A DNA stretch of 64,000 nt from Ulva prolifera (Eukaryota; Chlorophyta; Ulvophyceae; Ulvales; Ulvaceae). Shown one piece after another: positions 1 through 8,726 of this stretch. The stretch covers positions 4,646,022 through 4,710,021 of the forward strand of contig CM041202.1 in the NCBI GenBank assembly GCA_023078555.1, read 5' to 3'. The notes beneath the pieces were generated by a model. That model had not been told where the DNA came from, made no database searches, and worked only from the letters and a program-made list of their open reading frames with translations. Numbering within the stretch: the stretch's first letter is position 1; every line of letters starts with the position of its first letter. The translations under genes and the position numbers were made by a program.

Positions 1-2
1 CG

Positions 3-1291
3 ACATCGGGGTTTGACTGCATCACCGTGTTTGTCGACCAATTTTCCAAGATGGTTCGCCTGATCCCCACTGTCAACACACTGGATGGGCCTGGTTTTGC
101 TCAACTGTTTTTCACACACATATACCCCCACTACGGTTTGCCTTTGGGGATTTGTAGTGACAGAGGAGCGCAATGGAACAATAAGTTCTTCAAAAGCATC
201 TGTTCGCACATGGGCATCGACTTGCGTCTCACGTTTTCATATCACCCTCGTGCAAATGGTCAAGTCGAGCGCCTCAATAGAGTCATTGAGGAAGCTCTGC
301 GCCATTTCGTCAACCCGGCACACGACGATTGGGACACGTTCCTCCCCCACGTCGAGTTCAGCATCAATAGCGCAAAGAACGCGAGCACCGGATGCACACC
401 ATTTCAGCTCAATCGCATAACACCCCCGCTGTCCCCCACAGCACTAGCATTTTCCCTCCCGGAATCACGTAAGTTGCATACATCTGTCTTGCACCGTATG
501 TACTGCCACTTGGCAAAACAAGCCTTGTCTGAAGCCAAACAGAGCATGTGGTCAGGCCCCCTCAACTCGAAACCGTCGCCACAATTTGCGGTGGGCAACC
601 GGTGTTGTTGTCAATATCTAAACTGGCACTGCATCATCCGTCGTTGCGCCGCAAGTTCACGGCGCGGTGGGTCGGTCCATGCACAATTTTGGAATTGGTG
701 GGCACACGTGCAGCCAAGCTGCAACTACCCGCCACTTTGCGTGCCCTGAAGATACACAATGTTTTTCACTTCTCTTGCCTGAAGCCGTACATAGACGCGC
801 ATTATCATGAATGTACCGCCGCGCCGCAACCTAACGCGAGTATGGATGCTGACAAGGTGTTTGAAGTTGAATCGGTCATAGATTACAGACGGACACACCG
901 CGCCACAGCGACAACAGCACGCGCGGGGCCGCACTACCTCGTCCGCTGGAAAGGGTACTCTGCGCAACACGATATGTGGCTCCCGGTCGGCGAATTGGGC
1001 AATTGTTTAGACAAAGTTGCCGGATACTTATTTCAACACGCGTCGTCCAAAGAACGCGACATCATGATAGACCAATTCCCGAAGCGTGCGCGCTTGCAGC
1101 TTACCCATTTGGTGCAGCGAGCACATCGCACAGCACACCGCGATACCAATACGTGCGAGTCTCCGTCGCGACCACCTCGGCTGCACACGAAGACGCGCCG
1201 GAAGTCACAACGAATTTCCAATATGCCTCCAAAACATGCAGCCGTTGCTCGCTTTCGCTATTGTAGCGCATGTGCGGCATACTTGCATTGA
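3..1291 (+). pseudogene. gypsy integrase core plus chromodomain, frameshifted
   Basis: This is the C-terminal part of a gypsy Pol polyprotein; integrase joins retroelement cDNA to the chromosome. The catalytic core is visible with its first acidic residue in VDQFSK (about codon 5), the second in SDRGAQW and the glutamate in GQVERLNR. The reading frame shifts by one base at about 600, just after the motif FAVGN. The next frame then carries the integrase C-terminal module (RWVGPCTILE, IHNVFHFSCLKPY). Around 845-1030 follows a chromodomain with YLVRWKGYS and W-L-P, which in chromoviruses is thought to steer integration to marked chromatin. The 5' end is cut by the window. Because of the frameshift this copy cannot make a full Pol unless the error is in the assembly. 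Confidence 0.85.
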
Positions 1292-2181
1292 GCTGCGCCC
1301 AGCGTCGGTTGCGGTAGGGGACGCCTGAATGTAATTGTTACGCTAACATGGGCATACCAGGGTCGCTAGGAGCGGGTATGACGCAGAACTTGCGACCGAG
1401 TTCTGCCCGCTCCGCCGCACACCTTTGTGTCGGTTCATATGATGCGTCAGTGTTGTGGCACGGCATTTCCTCTCTTTTCACCGATCCTCATGCATTCGTC
1501 ATGCACGGTTTAATAGACTGCCGCGATGCTTCCGCCGGCAGAAACAGGAGGTCAACACGTAGCACGTGTCAACACGCGTGTCGCATTTTTCAATGTGTGC
1601 ACAGGCCGTGCACGCCCGTCGTGGTCCCCATGAGCTACCGCAATATGACGGTTTTGTGCAGTGGCAGCACTGCCTACATTCGACAATGGCCATGCGTCCA
1701 CAGACACGCGGCCCTTTGAGTTGTTGAAGAATATCAAGCATCTGCTTCAAGAAGTGGGCCAAATGCCCATGTTTGGCGTCTCAATATCAGAGTTTCGGCG
1801 CCTTCTGCTTGAGGTCATCGACGCCAATGAAGCCGCCGACTCGGCCGCGGTTCGTAGGTCTACAGCTATTGCCAACCTGGTCAGCGTCACGGCCGCTTCA
1901 AAGGGCAGAGTCGTGGGAACATACCTTGAGGATATCATATTCGCATTTTATCAGACTTGATTTCCTGACAAATGTATCCTAACATCCTTGTAACCTGATT
2001 GCAAGGCAGACACGGTATTCGCTCCAGTTCCGTGGACCGGTTGCCGTCCCCACGTAGTGGGCCTTACCTTTGCGTTATGTTCCGGTGTACTCCTGTTGTG
2101 TCACTCACGTGTGCTTTTCCTCCGCGCCAGTTTGTCTGTGCTTCGCAATATGGAGCTTCGCTCCTTTGTTAAGGGGGGAAG
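1292..2181 (+). other. Untranslated tail of gypsy A with polypurine tract
   Basis: This stretch lies between the integrase stop and the 3' LTR. It holds only short open frames, the longest at 1661-1960, and none looks like a known domain. The tract AAGGGGGGAA at 2171-2180 directly precedes the LTR and is the expected priming site for plus-strand cDNA synthesis. The same tract occurs in the TRIM at 4941-4953. Confidence 0.6.
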
Positions 2182-3100
2182 TGTTGTGAGACGAACATCT
2201 CACACTGGCGCTCAGAAAATATCAGCCAAAAACATGTGTTGTCACTCGCTGACTCGGATGCATGCATGCTCGCTGACGCGACCCTTGCATGTCCAAGTAC
2301 AACCCACAATATACACTGCAAATGCGTGTCAGACAAATACATGAAGTTCGGGCAACACCGTTCATCACAATACGTTTGGTCGCAACTCGAACACTGCACC
2401 AGGCTCAAAGCATTCGGGGCAACCTTGAACGCTGCGACACGAACAGTCACGCGCTTGACGCGTCTACAGCCAGCATCAGCAGCGCACACCACGTCCATCA
2501 ACACAATAATCACGGACGATGACACCTATCTGTCCTCCTACCGAGATGCTGCACAACCAGCACTCGCACCGAGCCATCAGCGCCCCACGCGCCTGCAACC
2601 ATGCCACGCCACAGCGGGCTTAGGGTGCGTCCTACATGGGCGCATGCATACACCGCTGCTCACACATCCAGCGCGGGCACTCCGTAATATCAACGCAGCG
2701 CCTGCTCTGATGAATACCAACCACAACATGCAGATTTCCCTCGCATATTCGGGATCTCTGGTGGGTGCTCGCGATTGCGCGGCATCTCGGCGAGGCCAGC
2801 CAAGCAGGGGGTCGTCCTGGGCGCGTCACGGGTATTTATACCTGCGCTTGCTGGGTCTGGACACACATTTCTTCCGTCCAGATGGGGTGCCATCTATTTC
2901 TGCATACTGCTTACACGCTGTCGTAGCATATTGCCTATTTCCCGCTTGTTCCACTGTCGGCAAAGGTCTACGAACCGCGACGAAAGCCCATCACTGCGCT
3001 ACATCCGGAGGTAACAAGCCCCCACGGAGCTCCGCTCCTAGACACCGTAGCGCAGGCGCACGGCCGAAACTCCTGCATCAGCCGACCAGGGCAGCAACGA
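2182..3100 (+). repeat. 3' LTR of gypsy A
   Basis: It begins TGTTGTGAGA after the polypurine tract. It contains a TATA-like stretch (GTATTTATACC, 2830-2840) that is also present in the solo LTR on the other strand near 21731-21744, with matching flanks (for example CGGCGAGGCCAGC). An open frame of about 400 codons at 2236-3444 crosses the LTR and is treated as chance. The end is estimated from where the similarity to the solo LTR fades. Confidence 0.65.
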
Positions 3101-3119
3101 AGCCAGTTGTTCGAAGAAG

Positions 3120-3482
3120 ATGGCTGCGGAACGCTCAGGCGATATGCCACGATTGTCTAAACAGAAAGTTTGCGAACGCCAGCTTGAGTATCCATGGAGT
3201 GTGTATCAAGGCCCGGTCAATAAAGCTCACTGTTGGACCTGTTCTGTTCGTGAGTCTTGTAAGGGAAGCTCCAAAGGGAAACTATACAGGTTCAAGGACG
3301 GGAACGACTTCAGGAAGCATCAGAACTCACACAACCACACGTGCGCAGCCGAAGCACAGGTCCTTGCCGCTGGGCTCGAGAAGGCTCGTGATAATGCAAA
3401 GTATGAGCGCTACAAGATTACTCTTGATTCAAGCGCGCGTTTGATCATCGTCGTGGCGTTCATGGTAGCCAATGGCATCTGA
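3120..3482 (+). CDS. Zinc-finger exon of hAT/TTF type, unknown gene
   Basis: An open frame of 120 codons starts shortly after the estimated end of the gypsy A LTR. Residues about 23-73 read YPW, then C-x2-C (HCWTC), a basic stretch, and a histidine pair in FRKHQNSHNH. This layout is that of the C2H2-like finger (TTF/BED-like) found at the N-terminus of hAT transposases and of host genes derived from them. No hAT catalytic core was found downstream up to the TRIM at 4392, so this may be the first exon of a spliced gene, a broken transposon, or a domesticated remnant. The ATG at 3120 is the first one in frame. A splice donor was not assigned. Confidence 0.45.
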   Translation: MAAERSGDMPRLSKQKVCERQLEYPWSVYQGPVNKAHCWTCSVRESCKGSSKGKLYRFKDGNDFRKHQNSHNHTCAAEAQVLAAGLEKARDNAKYERYKITLDSSARLIIVVAFMVANGI

Positions 3483-4386
3483 AAATTGTTTTTGACACCC
3501 CCGATAGAACCTGAGGAGGTCGGCGGGCAACCCGATATCCAGCAGGGTGCTTTTCGGGGCCAGCCCGACAAAAACTGGGTATGGCTTCGGTTTACCCCGA
3601 CAAGAAAAAACCGGCTTGTAGAGCCCTGGCTGCGAAGTATGCGGCCCTACACCACATAAAAAACGGCGCCTCCGCGCAGCACAAGCTGCAGTAGACTCGA
3701 CATGATAATAACTTGCATTTGCGAAAGAGCCGCGAGAGTATACCACCTTGAACAAGCTACTCATAGTTCGGCGTTCCATACTGCACGAATATCGTCGATG
3801 CCAAGCAGGCAAGGTAAAGCGCAAACTTTGCGACAGCGAACCGCTTTGAAATGCAAAAAAGACGTTTGCAATCATGTTGCGACAGGGTACACGTTGGTCT
3901 CAGGACGAGAGGCGCTGGTAGCCATGTTGGCAAGCCAATGCCACGGACGTATCTGGCGGTAACGGTGTATTGCTGTAGTATCAAACTATCACCTCCTGAC
4001 TGTGATATGACCGTCCACAACACCACATAACACCAAAATCACGTGCCGACAAGCCATGGATATCTGTTCAGGGTGTTTTGAGGCCGATGGGCGCTGGTGC
4101 CTTTTGCCCAGCCATGCATGTGATTTCGACGCAAAAATGGGCGACTGCTCGAAAGTGTTGTGAATTTCTCCATTTGCCCTGACGAACAGGATGCCACCGA
4201 CACCCGAGTCAAAGGGGCAACACTGCAGGCAGGCAGACTGCAGCACCGATACACCAATTATAGTGCAGATACATAGCGAACGAAATCGGCTGAATCTCTA
4301 TCTGCTGTTTCGAACGCCTTTGGACTTGCATTGATAAGAAAGAGACAAGAATCGCACCCACCCCCCCTCGCCTTGTGCGTTCTTGG
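3483..4386. other. No gene recognised
   Basis: Between the zinc-finger exon and the TRIM I see only short open frames without recognisable motifs, and no long repeat shared with the rest of the window. Confidence 0.5.
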
Positions 4387-4391
4387 CAGGG

Positions 4392-4680
4392 TGTTGTGGG
4401 ATATCCATATCTGGGGATCCAAGAATATAGATGACATAATCAAGGGAGGAGTCATCTAACAAAGGACTCGTTGCTTCAGGTGAGCCCTAGTGGTTAGAGC
4501 ATGTCGTGTGTACTCTAGAGGTCACCGGTTCAATTCTTACTTTCATTTCTGCCGCGCGACTTTACGCGTTGGCAAGGTACGCTCCCCTCCACGTCGTCAT
4601 GCACAGTCAGCATGCTTACCAGCTCAGGCACGCGCATTAACCCCTGTGCACACTCGATGAGACTAACACGCGTCTTGACA
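4392..4680 (+). repeat. TRIM LTR 1 with tRNA-like core
   Basis: This 289-bp LTR runs TG...CA. At about 4480-4540 it contains a D-arm-like stretch (AGTGGTTAGAGCA) and a T-arm-like stretch (CACCGGTTCAATTCTT), which resemble the A and B boxes of RNA polymerase III genes. The anticodon arm does not fold, so this is not a working tRNA. Confidence 0.8.
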
Positions 4681-4953
4681 GGTATCGGTGAGCAGACTTC
4701 GTAATCTGCCTTACAGCTTCCATCTTCATTACACCTTCCGCTGTGTGAGCTCCTCCCGAGCGATCGCATCCCAGTCAGCATAGCTCTCGAGCTTAAGGGA
4801 GTCCCAATTATATGAGTTCGGTTATAGCGGGTTGGGCCCCCGTGGACTCGGGACGCGAAGAGAAGGTTCCAACATTCCATCAGGAGCATCGAAGATATCC
4901 CACAGTTATCAGATCTGGATCTCCCTACGCTCGATCCTCGTTAAGGGGGGAAG
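4681..4953 (+). other. TRIM internal segment 1 with primer site and polypurine tract
   Basis: The segment is 273 bp and non-coding. It starts with the primer-binding site GGTATCGGTGAGC and ends with the polypurine tract TTAAGGGGGGAAG. The second copy at 5243-5515 differs by only a few bases. Confidence 0.75.
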
Positions 4954-5242
4954 TGTTGTGGGATATCCATATCTGGGGATCCAAGAATATAGATGACATA
5001 ATCAAGGGAGGAGTCATCTAACAAAGGACTCGTTGCTTCAGGTGAGCCCCAGTGGTTAGAGCATGTCGTGTGTACTCTAGAGGTCACCGGTTCAATTCTT
5101 ACTTTCATTTCTGCCGCGCGACTTTATGCGTTGGCAAGGTACGCTCCCCTCCACGTCGTCATGCACAGTCAGCATGCTTACCAGCTCAGGCACGCGCATT
5201 AACCCCTGTGCACACTCGATGAGACTAACACGCGTCTTGACA
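4954..5242 (+). repeat. TRIM LTR 2
   Basis: This is a 289-bp copy of LTR 1 with a few substitutions. It is shared by both units of the tandem, as expected if the array arose by unequal recombination between LTRs. Confidence 0.8.
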
Positions 5243-5515
5243 GGTATCGATGAGCAGACTTCGTAATCTGCCTCACAGCTTCCATCTTCATTACACCTTC
5301 CGCTGTGTGAGCTCCTCCCGAGCGATCGCATCCCAGTCAGCATAGCTCTCGAGCTTAAGGGAGTCCCAGTTATATGAGTTCGGTTACAGCGGGTTGGGCC
5401 CCCGTGGACTCGGGACGCGAAGAGAAGGTTCCAACATTCCATCAGGAGCATCGAAGATATCCCACAGTTATCAGATCTGGATCTCCCTACGCTCGATCCT
5501 CGTTAAGGGGGGAAG
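5243..5515 (+). other. TRIM internal segment 2
   Basis: This second 273-bp internal segment has the same primer-binding site and polypurine tract and no open frame of note. Confidence 0.7.
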
Positions 5516-5803
5516 TGTTGTGGGATATCCATATCTGGGGATCCAAGAATATAGATGACATAATCAAGGGAGGAGTCATCTAACAAAGGACCCGTTGCTT
5601 CAGGTGAGCCCCAGTGGTAGAGCATGTCGTGTGTACTCATAAGGTCACCGGTTCAATTCTTACTTTCATTTCTGCCACGCGACTTTACGCGATGGCAAGG
5701 TACGCTCCCCTCTACGTCGTCATGCACAGTCAGCATGCTTACCAGCTCAGGCACGCGCATTAACCCCTGTGCACACTCGATGAGACTAACACGCGTCTTG
5801 ACA
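5516..5803 (+). repeat. TRIM LTR 3
   Basis: This 288-bp LTR lacks one T in the A-box-like stretch. It ends in CTTGACA and is followed by the right copy of the target duplication CAGGG (5804-5808). Confidence 0.8.
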
Positions 5804-5808
5804 CAGGG

Positions 5809-6632
5809 GAACCTGTAACAAACTAGGTGTTTGTTAGAGGTGCGAGCAGATCTCGCTGCACAGTTGAGTGCTTTGACTAGCTTTGACCTAGTTTCGACGG
5901 AATTCATGACAGAATCTGAACGGGGAACGGGACCCGCTGGTGTTGCAAGTCCATACAGGGGCGGTCTGCAAGCAGTAGGCATGTAATTCGTTACCAGCAG
6001 ACACAAAGGTGTGAACAAGTTGAGGCAACAGGCACCCAAACCACCTGATGGTAGTCCGCTATCCATGTAAAGCAGCCACATGCAGGCGCACAGTCACTAG
6101 AGAGGAAGACCCCGGAATGACTAATTGTGCGACAAACTTGCATATGGCGGCGCCCACCCGGGGCCTGGAAGAACCTTCCAGCGTGCGTCCCAAAAGCATT
6201 CTCACCAGCGACTACCATCAGCACTGTGTCGCAGTGTAGATTTACTCTGTTGCTGTGTAGTCCAGTGTATTGTGTGCATGGCATGCATGTGCATGCATAG
6301 GTCTGATTAGGTCTCCGCAGAGAGTCATGGCCGTTGGGTATTTGATTGCATATAGGTAGACTGTAGCAAGTAAACACTATCGTGTACCCCGAGCTCCCGC
6401 TGTCATGACAGGTGTGATATCCATTATAATTGTGATATCCTGAATGGTCACTCCCCACACTGTAATCGTGTTCACTGAGCTCCCGCTGTCATGACAGAAA
6501 GTAGTGTCAAAATGCGGATACAGTGGCATTCAGGAATTTCGGAGTAGTAAATAGACCTTTCCCGCGATTTCAGGAGCTTTCCGAGGAGCTAAATCTAGTT
6601 TTTTTTTAATTCCCGGTGGACGTGCTTGAGTA
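5809..6632. other. No gene; contains a duplicated palindrome motif
   Basis: Only short open frames occur here. The 20-mer GAGCTCCCGCTGTCATGACA appears twice, at 6391-6410 and 6477-6496. Each copy, with the next base, contains the perfect 12-bp palindrome CTGTCATGACAG. Before the gypsy B insertion this stretch was continuous with 12475 onward. Confidence 0.5.
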
Positions 6633-6637
6633 CTCAA

Positions 6638-6890
6638 TGAACTATCGGACATACAGTGGAACATACAGACACGAAGCTCGGGTTCTTGGGCTTCTTGAGT
6701 TACACGCGGAGGTCTAGGAATACACACCAGACATAGAGCACACGAGGAATAACTATAGCTCGGTACTAGCGGGCTCCCTGGGCAGGACAGGGCAGTACAC
6801 ACAGCACAGGCTACGTCTCCGGTGCAGACGGCACCCCGGTAGCCACATCAGCACAATGGCTACAGGAGACGTCTGATGTCAGACTGTTCA
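6638..6890 (-). repeat. 3' LTR of gypsy B copy 1
   Basis: This 253-bp LTR has the 5-bp inverted ends TGAAC/GTTCA and matches 12217-12469 with few differences. On the minus strand it is preceded by a purine-rich tract (complement of 6891-6904) that serves as the polypurine tract. Confidence 0.92.
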
Positions 6891-7362
6891 TCCTCTCCCC
6901 CTTGCGATAAGAGCTACGCTCGCTGAGTGTGCTATACAGAGGCGTATGTAGCATCACAGGCAGCGATGAGGGAGGGAGCAACATCATGATGCCTTGTGTG
7001 GAGCTCCTTCTCGGTGAGCCATAGGTCGTAGTGAGAATCCAGGTGCTTGAACCTGACGCGGTACTGGAAGCTTGGTCGTCCCTGAGCTGGAGGGCGACCT
7101 CGCGCACGAGCGCGCGCAACAAGGGTCTCTATGAGTCGGTTGGGGTCTCCGACCGGTATGAAATCATCTTATGCATGACGCAGTGGGGTGGAGGATGTCT
7201 GGACATAAGGTCTCAGCAGATCAGCGTTCACTAAGTCACTGGCATGGGGAAACTTTGAACCAAAATCAACAACATACACATACGGTCTGGGCATCGAGAC
7301 AATCCTAAAAGGTCCTACAAATCTTGGCTCGAACTTGGTGTGCAATGCATCACGGGGCAGAT
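6891..7362 (-). pseudogene. Integrase C-terminal end and chromodomain-like tail of gypsy B
   Basis: On the minus strand this continues the integrase after the inserted TRIM LTR. It carries RFVGPFRIV and LVNADLLRPYV, typical of the integrase C-terminal module. After a stop, a weak chromodomain-like stretch follows (YRVRFKHL, W-L-T-E-K-E-L), just before the polypurine tract. Copy 2 of the family (28.7-29.2 kb) shows the same order, which supports reading this as one former reading frame. Confidence 0.75.
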
Positions 7363-7534
7363 TGTTGTGGGATATCCATATCTGGGGATCCAAGAATATA
7401 GATGACATAATCAAGGGAGGAGTCGTCAAACAAATGACTCGTTGCTTCAGGTGAGCCCCAGTGGTTAGAGCATGTCGTGTGTACTCATGAGGTCACCGGT
7501 TCAATTCTTCGCGTCAATTCTTCGCGTCTTGACA
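7363..7534 (+). mobile_element. Solo TRIM LTR inserted in gypsy B integrase
   Basis: This 172-bp sequence starts TGTTGTGGGATATCC and ends CGTCTTGACA. It is flanked by the 5-bp direct repeat CAGAT (7358-7362 and 7535-7539). Compared with the LTRs at 4392-5803 it lacks an internal stretch of roughly 115 bp after the B-box-like motif. It interrupts the integrase frame exactly between two halves that are continuous in copy 2 of the family, so it is younger than gypsy B copy 1. Confidence 0.9.
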
Positions 7535-7539
7535 CAGAT

Positions 7540-8726
7540 GCTCAGTAGAAACAGAAACAAGATCACTAACTTTGAATGAAGGCAATCGAGAGGGGTGAGA
7601 GGTATGGCGCGCGTGTCGGCGCTCAGCATCTTCTTCGAGGGCAGTGTGGGCTCGCGATAACGCGTCGGCGTGGAATCGCCGGAATTCAGCGACAGCGGCA
7701 GCGTTGCCGGTCGCCGAGAACTTGGGGTCTTCTGAGGGTAGGTACAGGGCTTCAATTGACGATGGGTGGAATCCGTGGAGTAGATAGAACGGCGTAAAGT
7801 GGTGCGCCGAATTGGGCGTGTTATTGTAGGCGTAGACGAGGTGCGGCAGGGCTTGATCCCAAGCATGGGACTGCGACGGGGCTGCGCAATAGGCGCGTGT
7901 GACGATTTCCTTGTTGAAAGCTTCTGCCTGACCGTTCCCCCAGGGACGGTAGGCTGTGGTGAGGCGGTGTGACGTGCCTTGCATCCGTGAGAGAATGCGA
8001 AAGAACTCGTTGTCGATCCGGGGTCTCTATCCGAGACGATCACTTGGGGATCCCGAATCGGCAGTAGACGTGCTGGAAAAGGGCTTCTGCGAGCTAGATC
8101 TTCGAAATCTTCTGGCTGCACGGGACGGCGGTGGCGAACTTGGTTAGGCGATCGACGACATTGAGCAGGAAGTCGAATCCGGTCGATGTTGTTGGGAGCG
8201 GTCCGACAGAGTCGAGAACGATCTCCTGGAATGGGTGCTTCGGGATTGGGAAGGTCATCTGCGGTGCTGCGGGGCTGGTTGATGGTTTGACGAGTTGGCA
8301 TTGACGACACGAGCGGACGTAGTCGGCGACATCTTCGTGCATGCGCGGCCAGTAGTAGTGCCGGCGCAGATGCTGCGACATGCGCTGGACACCAGGATGG
8401 CCGGCGCCAGGGGCATCGTGTGCGTGTTTGAGCAGGGCTGCTTTGAGGTCTAGTGAGGCTGGGATGTAGAGGCGGTATGCTGCGTCGTCAACGAAGAAGA
8501 GGAGGTTGTTGATGACTGTAGGCTGGGTTGCTGCGGGTGGAAGTGTTGGGGTGGCTAGTGGTGTTCTGGGCTGCGAGGATCTGGGTAACGATTGGGTCGG
8601 CTGCGTAGGAGCTGCGCACTTGCTGGAGGAAGTCTGGGTCTGGGAGTGGTTGCGAGTTGAAGAGTGCGCATAGCACGACCTTGAGATCTGGACGGCGTGA
8701 CAGCGCGTCTGGCAACGTGTTCTCAC
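7540..8726 (-). pseudogene. gypsy B integrase, several frameshifts
   Basis: Minus-strand pieces in different frames together cover the integrase. The HHCC zinc-binding domain has H...H (HDAPGAGHPG) and C-x2-C (SCRQCQ) at about 8300-8430. The catalytic core has its first acidic residue in NVVDRL, the second in VSDRD and the glutamate in GNGQAEAFNKE at about 7910-7950. Frames change near 8555, near 8100 and again near 8020. It then reads without a break to the TRIM insertion at 7539. The residues of the D,D-35-E triad are still present, so decay is by indels and not by loss of the active site. Confidence 0.8.

Larger units (their letters stand above)
1..3100 (+). mobile_element. Ty3/gypsy chromovirus, 3' part only (family A)
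   Basis: The window opens inside an integrase gene and runs through a chromodomain, an untranslated tail, a polypurine tract (2171-2180) and a 3' LTR starting at 2182. The 5' part lies outside the window. The LTR is recognised because it starts TGTTGTGAGA directly after the polypurine tract and because a second copy of the same LTR occurs as a solo LTR at 21522-22321. The right end of the LTR is uncertain (about 3020-3100), since no 5' LTR or target duplication is available here for comparison. Confidence 0.8.
4392..5803 (+). mobile_element. Tandem TRIM: LTR-internal-LTR-internal-LTR
   Basis: Three nearly identical LTRs (289, 289 and 288 bp) alternate with two 273-bp internal segments. Each LTR starts TGTTGTGGGATATCC and ends CGCGTCTTGACA. 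Directly after LTRs 1 and 2 comes GGTATCGGTGAGC, a primer-binding site close to that of the copia and gypsy elements here. Directly before LTRs 2 and 3 comes a polypurine tract (TTAAGGGGGGAAG). The whole block is flanked by the 5-bp direct repeat CAGGG (4387-4391 and 5804-5808), as expected for integrase-mediated insertion. The internal segments have no coding capacity, which defines a terminal-repeat retrotransposon in miniature. It must be moved by another element's proteins. Gypsy A shares its LTR start and polypurine tract and is the natural suspect (inference). Confidence 0.88.

Noticed and set aside
2236-3444. 402-codon plus-strand frame
   Set aside because: It lies mostly in the gypsy A LTR, has no domain and unusual composition, and is not kept in the solo LTR at 21522.
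4530-5451. Two near-identical 119-codon minus-strand frames in the TRIM
   Set aside because: They are duplicated because the TRIM unit is duplicated. They span LTR and internal segment and match no protein family.
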